Shown: positions 57,017 to 64,000 of the stretch, piece by piece
How the letters are laid out: every line of letters begins with the position of its first letter
How positions within the stretch are numbered: position 1 is the first letter of the stretch
Program-made: the position numbers and the translations under genes
The notes under the pieces: model-generated
What the model was told of the DNA's origin: nothing
The model's input: the letters and a program-made list of their open reading frames with translations, nothing else
Database searches by the model: none
From: Liolophura sinensis
Taxonomy: Eukaryota; Mollusca; Polyplacophora; Chitonida; Chitonidae
Length of the DNA stretch: 64,000 bases
Direction of reading: 5' to 3'
Assembly (NCBI RefSeq): GCF_032854445.1
Contig: NC_088303.1
Location: 21,955,501 to 22,019,500, forward strand

Positions 57017-58403
57017 CACTCTTCAAAAAAAGAAACGCAAAACCCAAATATCAATGTAAATTTGATGTTATTCAAGGACGTGTAGATCAGCGGAAAACAA
57101 AGATACATGAATGAAATTTTGTGGAGCAATGCATTGCTATGTGGTCCATATTTCATGAGAATAACAGTCATCACAGTCATTACTGCTGTCCACCAGGTGG
57201 TGTTGAAGTCAGTACCTCGTATGACCACCTCCAGCTGGAACCACTGCCGGACACCTCCTGGGTACAGATCGAATCAGTCGTTGGATGTTTTGTTGTGGAA
57301 CCCTTCTCCATTCCTCCTGCAGCATGTGGAACAACTGTTGAAGATTCTGTGCTGGAATACGGCGTCGACGTCGAAGAGCTGTCCTTGAAGGTCAACAAGG
57401 CGAAGGACGTGCGGGCGGAGAATCTGGTCGATGTATCGATTGGCCGTCAGATTGCCTTGGACAAGCACAAGCGCTGATCTGCGGGTGTATGCGATCGCTC
57501 CCCACACCATAACACTCCCTCCACCGAATCTGTCCACCTGTCTGATGCAGTGAGGAGCAAAACGTTCATGACGTCGTCTATAGACACGGTCTCTACCATC
57601 ACGTCGCCTGAGGAGATAACGGGATTCATCGCTAAACCTTATGCGCCTCCAGTTTGCCAGGTTCCATGGCAGCACCGTGATACACCATCTCACTCGTCGA
57701 CGTCGATGTAGTCGTGTCAAGGAGGGGGCAACTTTTGGACGTTTGGCACGTATTCCTGCTTCTCGGAGACAATTCCTGATTGTCTGATCGGACACTCTTC
57801 GGGCTCCAAACTGTTCTTGTGCTGTGTCCCGGGCGGTACGATGGCGGTCACGTAGGTGGGTTACCCGGATGTACCGATCTTGGGCAGGTGTGGTGACTCT
57901 AGGTCTTCCTGATCTTCCTGGACGGTCATTTGTCAAATTTGTTTGACAAAATCGATCCCACAACCTAGTTATTGTGCTGGGATGAACGTTGAAGATCCTT
58001 GCCACCTCACTCTTTGATTCGCCAGCTTGCAATTGTCCAATTGCCTGATTTCGGTCGGCAGCGTTGAGACGTCCCATTTTCGTGTACAATACTTGCAAAG
58101 ATATTGGATAAAATTGTGAGATTCGTTTGGGTCTTTTATAGTCACATGCTGTACTCATGTTTTGCACGTGACAAACAATCATTGTGCCTGAACTTCGTGC
58201 TGCACGACATCAACGCACGTCATAACAATCCTAATTGATAAAACCCTTCAAAATCATTTTTGGTTGCGTTTGGTCAAGGATGATCTTCTGAAACATTCCA
58301 GTAACAATGTGCAACCCTACAAAACTGTTTGAGTTAACATATGTGTACAAAATTGTAAGTATCATTTTTGAATGTCATTTTGTGTTTCTTTTTTTGAAGA
58401 GTG
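57017..58403 (-). mobile_element. Tc1-like DNA transposon with deleted catalytic core
   Basis: The ends carry the perfect 20-bp inverted repeat CACTCTTCAAAAAAAGAAAC (57,017-57,036 and inverse at 58,384-58,403), with homology continuing a little further. TA is present at both outer edges (57,015-57,016 and 58,404-58,405). The single gene lies on the minus strand. The element is 1,387 bp, shorter than the 1.6-1.7 kb usual for such elements because of the internal deletion. It sits in the 4-kb space between the two divergent proteases, inserted in a dispersed repeat. Confidence 0.95.
57209..58077 (-). pseudogene. Tc1-like transposase, internally deleted
   Basis: From the Met at 58,077 the frame gives the two N-terminal helix-turn-helix domains (MGRLNAADRNQAIGQL, STITRLWDRF), a basic GRSGRPR linker between them, and the start of the DDE domain with RIRFSDESRY (first catalytic Asp). 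The GGGSVMVWGAI block follows. After DLQGQLF at about 57,385 the sequence jumps, out of frame, to the C-terminal end of the family (QQLFHMLQEEWRRVPQQN ... AGGGHTRY, stop at 57,209). About 60 residues are gone, including the second and third acidic catalytic residues. The unshifted reading ends at about 57,274 in unrelated residues. The enzyme cannot be active. Confidence 0.9.
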
Positions 58404-59130
58404 TACTTTTAATGTGTTCATAAAATTCATGTTCATCCAAATTCAGATTAAATTAAGAAATTTACATTAAATAAATGAATTAGACATGGGTCACATCTAG
58501 AAGATAAATATGAATATACATTTGTACGTTTTCTTCATTTTTAGCGTATAGTAGCGTATATACCATCACTAGATAATGAAACATATAAAAAAAAATTATC
58601 AATTAATCCATTAGAATGACAATACAATAAAGTATTAATCAATCTATCGCTCATTCAAACCTTTTTTGGCGTGTAAATACAGTACAGTACAAACACTAAC
58701 TGTATCTGACGTATGCTAGAGTAAGCAAAGAGACAACTGTTAGTAAAAGACGCAGGATGTCTAAGCGTAATGAATGGCCGAGATCTTGTTGAATACAAAT
58801 GTTTGCCAATATCCTAGCTTCATTATAGTAACAGCCTTTATTCGAACGAATAAGTGGCTTGAGGATCAGACAGGTGTATACTGAGGTGTGAGAAATGACC
58901 AGGTGTCCTTGTTAACCCAGCTCTGATGGAACCAACTTGAACTTAGTAGTTAGCAAATATGGCCTGAGCGCTCAGGTGTGTGTATTGCTTTATTGCTTTA
59001 CTTAACCCGGGGGTCCAGGGCTGTCTACGCATCGTTACTGTAACCATACGTGGACGGCTGTGCATAAAACGCGACTGCCATGCACCTTTGTGATACTGGC
59101 AGTATACGATCTGGAAACTGATTATCATTA
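58404..59130. other. Intergenic; right half of a dispersed repeat, then no recognised feature
   Basis: The first 100 bp are the continuation of the repeat split by the Tc1-like element (AAATTCAGATTAAATTAAGA, GAATTAGACATGGGTCACAT), homologous to 28,220-28,310. Nothing recognised follows, up to the SINE-A fragment at 59.14 kb. Confidence 0.5.
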
Positions 59131-59135
59131 ATCAT

Positions 59136-59215
59136 TGATTCATTGCTTGATTGGTGTTTAACGCCACACACAACAATATTTTACTTTATACGCGGAGAAA
59201 GCCGGGAAGCATGGG
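59136..59215 (-). repeat. SINE-A fragment, decayed
   Basis: GCTTGATTGGTGTTTAACGC, CAATATTTTACTTTATACGC and AAGCCGGGAAGCATGGG follow the order of the inverted 3' half. Confidence 0.6.
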
Positions 59216-59956
59216 CAAACTACAAACGCCTGCACGTAACTGAAGTTCTTGTCGACATGCGGCACGCAGATTTTCACCAGTAAATTAATCGAACTCAAGA
59301 TCAACGCCATACTGGTGGACCAAAAATCTCCAGAGAATTTCATGTAAAGACACTTCAAAGTCATTCAGAATCTCGGCTATAGTGTCCTTCATTAAATAAA
59401 CACATAAAGCAAATCACGGTAAACTTGCCAGTTTTGAGCAAAGTTCGTCAGTGCAACATTTAGAATATGCGGTTACATGTGGATCCACATATATTATTGT
59501 GTCATATAGTAATTTTGAATTGTCGTTGAGTGTAGTGAATTGTGCACCTTTAGCAGACATGTTAAAACTTTGTGACGTTTCGTAATTTACATGAAATACA
59601 GATGGCTAATTCTCCATCCGTCTGCACCCTCGATCTTTACACAAATGCATCACGTTTACTTTACACGTGTTCCTATATATAAGCAATACAATTTGTTTGA
59701 TCTCCACACGAAATTGAGTACTGTTTCGTGGTTATAAATTCATCCGTTTTATTGTATATCAGTGGACTATGTATTGCTCTTTAACAACTATTATAAAACA
59801 TATGTGGCTTAGTCACGATTTTAACATAGACATTGTAAATATCTATAATTTTAGAGAGAGTACCATTCAATTGTGCCCATAATGACAGTTTTAAGAGCCC
59901 GGAAAGAAAGCATCTGTCCATATTGTTGGATGATCTCTGTATAAGAGTCAAGAACT

Positions 59957-59963
59957 TATAAAG
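59957..59963 (+). promoter_or_regulatory. TATA box of the plus-strand protease
   Basis: TATAAAG lies 47 bp upstream of the ATG at 60,004. This predicts a start near 59,985-59,990 and a very short 5' UTR, usual for digestive protease genes. Confidence 0.75.
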
Positions 59964-60003
59964 ACACACACTTGGTTCTGTCTTTCTCTCTCGGTTCCGA
60001 AGC

Positions 60004-63000
60004 ATGTGGTCACTTGTATCTTTATTCAGTCTGACGGGATTTGCCCTCTGTAAGTAGTCTGGCGGAACGGGAACACTGACAAATGCTGTCCATGTAATAT
60101 AAAGTTTGTTAAAGAAAAACCTTTGCCATTTAAAGCAAATTGTACACTACACTAAAACCTTATACATTTACGGCAGAACTTCTTGACGGTTTGATTGATT
60201 TATTTATCAATTTGATTGGTGTTTTTCGCCGTTCTCAATAATATTTCACCTATACGATGACCGCCAGCATTACGTTGGGTGGAAACCAGGCAGAGTCTGA
60301 ATACCAGCATTGTTCTCACTCGTGGATTTGCATCTCGTATAGAGGTAAGAATTACATATGTTGGTGATACCCAGTAAAAATGCTTTAGCCTTCCAAACTT
60401 TTAGGTGGCGCGTTCCACGACCCGACTCCCTCTGGCAACTCCAACGCGAGAATTGTCGGCGGGACACCAGCCGACGTCGGGGCGTATCCATGGCAACTCT
60501 CTCTGGAACTCCGTCAGCTTGGCCTGTTTTGGAGCCACATTTGCGGAGCTGTCTTGATCAACCAAAACACGGCTCTGACAGCCGCTCACTGCGTAGAGAG
60601 ACAGGTAAAAAAAAAACCTCCCTGCCTTGAGACAGTTCATTACAAACTATTAAAATGAACTTAAGTCGAAGTAATTGTGACCAGTATGTTTTCAGTACAG
60701 GCTACGTACATTTTCCGATGGCTCATCTTAAACTATATTTCCATGTAGTTATTTATTTGTTAATTTGAGTTATGGTCAACTCTATACTCAAAATAGCAGA
60801 TATGATATTGGATAGAGTATACCGGAGTATCTGGAGAAAACCAACGTCCTTCATACGTAACTTAATACGTGGTCTCGCGATAAATTACACACCACAACCT
60901 GCGTGAGCTTTACAAATGCACGTGCACATGGCTAGTAAACGTAAACCCAACGTTTATTGTATGTTTCAGTCGACTTCCAACTTAAGAGTCATCGCTGGAG
61001 TCACCGACAGAAGCAGCTCATCTAATAAACAAACGATATACGTGTCAAGTGTCACTATGGTAAGTTTACCTGTCATGAACTGCATGTCAATTCAGTATAT
61101 CGACGTCCTCCCTCCATCGCCAACACAAAGCCGTCCTTCATGCATGCATGTCCTCGCTGTACTAAAAAATTTAAATTAGACATTCTAGCATGTTCCACTG
61201 ATTCAGTCGATATCACAAAATTCATCATTGTCAAATAAAAAGGTATTTGAAAGTGTCATTTGAAAGCTGTGATCTAAGGAAACACTAAAATATGTCAGAA
61301 CACGAAACCTTCCTTTATCACTTTTCATCTTCTAAATTTATTCATTAGCAATATTGCTATCTTAACCTTACGTAAGTTGGGAAACTGAACTAGGAACAAA
61401 AGGTATAGAGCTGCGGTTTCACTTACTTTCCCTACTTGCTGTCAGCATCCAGGTTGGGACACAAACGGAGCTGGGTATCCTAACGACATCGCCATCTTAA
61501 AGCTGCAGTCTAATGCTAATGAAGGCAGTGAGTTTATTAACTCTATCCCATTGGCACCTGCGGACAAGACCTTTGAGGGTTACGTCTGCACACTCACGGG
61601 CTGGGGCAGAACGTCAGGCGGAGGTATGTTTATTTCCTTTAATTAATTGGAGATTTACGCCATACTCAGAAATATTTCACATATACGGCGGCGACCAGCA
61701 TCATGGAGGGTGGAAACCTGGAGGAGTCCGGGGGAAATCCACGACCATCCGCAGGTTGCTTTCAGACCTTTATACGCGTTTGCACAACAACATACATAAT
61801 TTCTCAATGTGATTTTATTTATTAATTTATTTATTTGATTGGTGTTACACGCCGTTCTCTAGACTATTTCACTTATACGTCGGCGGCAAGTATTATGGTG
61901 GGAGCAAACCGGGCAGAGCCCGGGGAAAACCCACGACCATCCGCAGGTTGCTGCAGGAGCTTCTCACGTACAGCCGGAGAGGAAGTCAGGATATCCCATT
62001 GTAAACCTGTATGCACGTCACGGACTCGGGACAACTTCACATGCCTATAAAAAGTTTCATCACAATGTACTTCAAAACTAACTTAATATATCTGGTCACA
62101 ATGAGAAAGAAGTTCGCTCTAAGTTGCTTGGAGACCCTTTCATAATAAAGTCTATAACTTTCAAGGAGGCCTCGGTGGCTGAGGCGGTTAGCACGCCAGC
62201 TCGGTGCAATGACCCAGGAGCCTCTCACCAATGTGGTGGGATGCTGGCTTCCTCCGGCCATTCGTCGGAAGGTCTGTCAGAAACCTGCGGATGATTGTGG
62301 GTTTCCTCACACCATAATGCTGGCCGCCGTCATGTAAGTGAAATATTCTTGATTACGGTGTAAACACCAGTCAGATGAGATCGGATACAGATGTCAACCC
62401 AGTTAAATGGGATTTAGTGTTTGGAGCTTGAGTTGTCAATTACTGCAAGGTGTAGAATTTCAAAACTCCTCAATATGTATTTGATGGATTTGAATATCGC
62501 TGTGGTTGTTCTCATTTTGTCAGCTTCCCACTTATCATCTGATCTGAGTTATGATTACCTTTGTCATATATCATTGTCTTCTTATCCATAACTGTTGGTA
62601 GGGAGCCTGGCTAACTGGCTTCAGCAGGTATCAATGACCGTCATATCTAACAGTCAATGTGCCAGCATGTGGCAGACCGTGACCGGGGCTGCGATTAACG
62701 ACGGCCATATCTGTATCTACGAGGAGAGCAAGAGCGCCTGTAATGTAAGTATAAGGAATGGTACACAGTAAGTATGTACATGTGCTTAGGGTTAACGTAC
62801 GTCGTACCTAATACCTTTTTCAGTCATATGACGACGAGAAGGCATTAGTTGTGTGCACACCGTGCCATCCTGTGGCAGTGTCAGTCCATGATGCCAGTGT
62901 AGCCGCCATTGAAGTATCATGCCGAAGACACCAGGCATGACACCCCCCTCCCCCACCGTCACATTATGTGACACCAGGCCAACCAGCCCTGTCTCCTTGC

Positions 63001-63384
63001 CATAGATTCTTAGTAAGAAGCGCCAAGCGGACGTGGCAACAAGTATCATGTTTAAAGTACCATAATGTTTGCCGATGTCGTATAAGTGTAATATTCTTGA
63101 GTAGGACGTTAAACAGAAAATGAAATAAATAAAACCTTGGGATGAATATATCCTTGTCAAACTAAGCAGCCACAAACTATACATAGAGCTTGAAACTGCG
63201 ATTCAGCATACTTGTAATTGTCGTATTACAGGGTGACAGTGGTGGTCCGATGGTGTGTCAGTATGGCGGGGTGACTTACTTGGCGGGAATCACCTCTTGG
63301 GGTGTCAGCACGTGCAGCGGGGAGTACCCCAGCGTGTACACCAGGGTCACCTACTTCCTCGACTGGGTGAACACAAATATCTAA
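60004..63384 (+). CDS. Chymotrypsin-like serine protease (S1A), six exons, complete
   Basis: Secreted serine endopeptidase zymogen, paralogue of the minus-strand gene. Exons are 60,004-60,049, 60,405-60,604, 60,970-61,059, 61,446-61,623, 62,602-62,744 and 63,232-63,384. They total 810 nt, 269 residues plus TAA, all AG/GT and in phase. Exon 1 (46 nt) and exon 3 (90 nt) have the same lengths as in the paralogue, and all intron phases match. A signal peptide ([14 protein letters not shown]) precedes a propeptide ending in NAR and IVGG at residue 32, a normal tryptic activation site. The triad is His77 (TAAHC), Asp126 (NDIAIL) and Ser222 (GDSGGP). Pocket residues Ser189, Gly216 and Ser226 (chymotrypsin numbering) predict chymotrypsin- or elastase-like specificity. 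Introns contain SINE-A and SINE-B copies. A polyadenylation signal lies at 63,433. Confidence 0.95.
60195..60305 (-). repeat. SINE-A 3' half in protease intron 1
   Basis: TTTGATTGGTGTTTTTCGCC, GTTCTCAATAATATTTCACC and CCAGCATTACGTTGGGTGGA, with a TGATTTATTTATCAA tail; antisense to the host gene. Confidence 0.85.
61631..61780 (-). repeat. SINE-A copy in protease intron 4
   Basis: TTTACGCCATACTCAGAAAT, GGCGGCGACCAGCATCATGG and CACGACCATCCGCAGGTTGC, antisense to the gene. Confidence 0.85.
61813..61990 (-). repeat. SINE-A copy in protease intron 4
   Basis: TTTATTTATTTGATTGGTGT, TATTATGGTGGGAGCAAACC, CGGGCAGAGCCCGG, CCACGACCATCCGCAGGTTG and CAGCCGGAGAGGAAGTCAGG; a near-complete body without the tRNA-like head. 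Confidence 0.9.
62165..62381 (+). repeat. SINE-A copy with head in protease intron 4
   Basis: GGAGGCCTCGGTGGCTGAGG and TTAGCACGCCAGCTCGGTGC form the tRNA-like head. CAATGACCCAGGAGCCTCTC, the body and GAAATATTCTTGATTACGGT follow. The box-B region is partly deleted. It is the third SINE-A in this intron and the only one in sense orientation. Confidence 0.9.
62788..63062 (-). repeat. SINE-B copy in protease intron 5, head missing
   Basis: CCTTTTTTCAGTCATATGACG, AAGTATCATGCCGAAGACAC, ACATTATGTGACACCAGGCC and GAAGCGCCAAGCGGAC are the inverted SINE-B body. The head side ends abruptly where a SINE-A tail starts. Confidence 0.8.
63062..63134 (+). repeat. SINE-A 3' end abutting SINE-B
   Basis: CATAATGTTTGCCGATGTCG, TATAAGTGTAATATTCTTGA and GTAGGACGTTAAACAGAAAA are followed by TGAAATAAATAAAA. 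The two retroposons meet head to head within a few bases. Confidence 0.75.
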
Positions 63385-63432
63385 ACTGTGAGCGGAATTT
63401 CCCCCTATACAACATACAAATTTGACGATTCA

Positions 63433-63438
63433 AATAAA
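63433..63438 (+). terminator. Polyadenylation signal of the plus-strand protease
   Basis: AATAAA 49 bp after the stop codon, followed by an A-rich run. Confidence 0.75.
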
Positions 63439-63449
63439 AAAAAGTTCCA

Positions 63450-64000
63450 ACTGTAACTTATTGTCTGTGTAATGTTTTGATTGCTTGTACGTTATCAGCC
63501 TTGTAGTGTTTTTTCAACGTCGCAAAGCTGTCTGTCTTAAAGGATACTTTTATAGGCCAAGTCATATCATACATCCTTTTTAAAAAATAAAAACCAAGCG
63601 TTTCAAGTATTTTAAGCTTATGAATGCAGCATATCACAACCAGGAAATGTCCCAGACCGATATTTATTTGGGCCTAGCCACCTTTCCTTGTGATAATATA
63701 ATACCTTTGCCGGACTTACAGCTATAAAACCGCAAAATAAGTACATCGCTTTCTTAGAAACTATATATACTATACCATCGTTGGGTTATCGGCATAATCA
63801 TAATTATACTTTTAGTAGCACAGTAGTCGTTAGCACACCCCACCCCACACCCGCCCCACCCCACCTTCATGCGTAAATGTTCGGCCATCAATATTGCAAT
63901 ATTCCAATACCTTTAATCCTTCTTTAATGTCTCTTCTCAGTAATGTCGGCAACCCCATATTCCTCAGACCAGACCAGACCCTGACACACAACCATCATGG
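63450..64000. other. No gene recognised
   Basis: 3' flank of the protease. A C-rich CACCCCACCCCACACCCGCC-type stretch occurs at 63,836-63,866. Nothing else is supported. Confidence 0.5.

Noticed and set aside
57274-58182. Complete 302-residue transposase
   Set aside because: The last 35 or so residues are out of frame relative to the family and the catalytic core is deleted. The true start is the Met at 58,077, not the upstream one.
61835-62050. Short plus-strand open frames ending ...[10 protein letters not shown]
   Set aside because: The same peptide appears wherever SINE-A is inverted (34.7, 21.4, 61.8 kb); it is a SINE translation.

Overview
The window is animal nuclear DNA. It has spliced genes with GT-AG introns, TATA promoters and polyadenylation signals, and a very high density of SINEs, minisatellites and decayed transposons. 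The SINE types, a nitrate/nitrite-sensor (NIT) guanylyl cyclase and a divergent pair of digestive-type chymotrypsins point to a lophotrochozoan, most likely a mollusc. That placement is inference; nothing in the window names a species.

Layout. Positions 1-43,400 hold no gene that I can recognise. They contain a decayed non-LTR retrotransposon (3,850-4,910, minus), a possible Mutator-like transposase scrap (about 5.0 kb), an inverted repeat family (7.1-10.7 kb), a 40-copy 47-bp minisatellite with higher-order structure (15.45-17.34 kb), a heat-shock-element/TATA cluster facing the minus strand (20.53-20.63 kb), two further large minisatellites on a 31-bp period (31.5-33.8 and 35.6-36.2 kb), a long (TTTA)n tract attached to a SINE (37.8 kb) and a 320-bp insertion with a 27-bp perfect inverted repeat and 14-bp flanking duplication (41.06-41.38 kb). 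Two or three weak promoter/first-exon candidates lie at 26.4, 27.9 and 38.5 kb.

Positions 43,683-49,072 (plus) encode a NIT-domain receptor-type guanylyl cyclase in four visible exons. Its cyclase domain carries two compensating one-base frame changes. Positions 51,634-56,030 (minus) and 60,004-63,384 (plus) are two complete, six-exon S1-family chymotrypsin-like protease genes. They are arranged head to head, with identical intron phases, their own TATA boxes and different zymogen activation sites. A Tc1-like transposon with its catalytic core deleted lies between them (57,017-58,403), inserted into a dispersed repeat whose empty paralogue is at 28.1 kb.

Two SINE families dominate. SINE-A is about 250 bp, has a tRNA-like head and ends in an AATAAATA-type tail. 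SINE-B is about 350 bp. Both end in a closely similar segment just before the tail, which suggests a shared LINE partner. Several copies have clear target-site duplications, and one SINE-A is nested inside a SINE-B.
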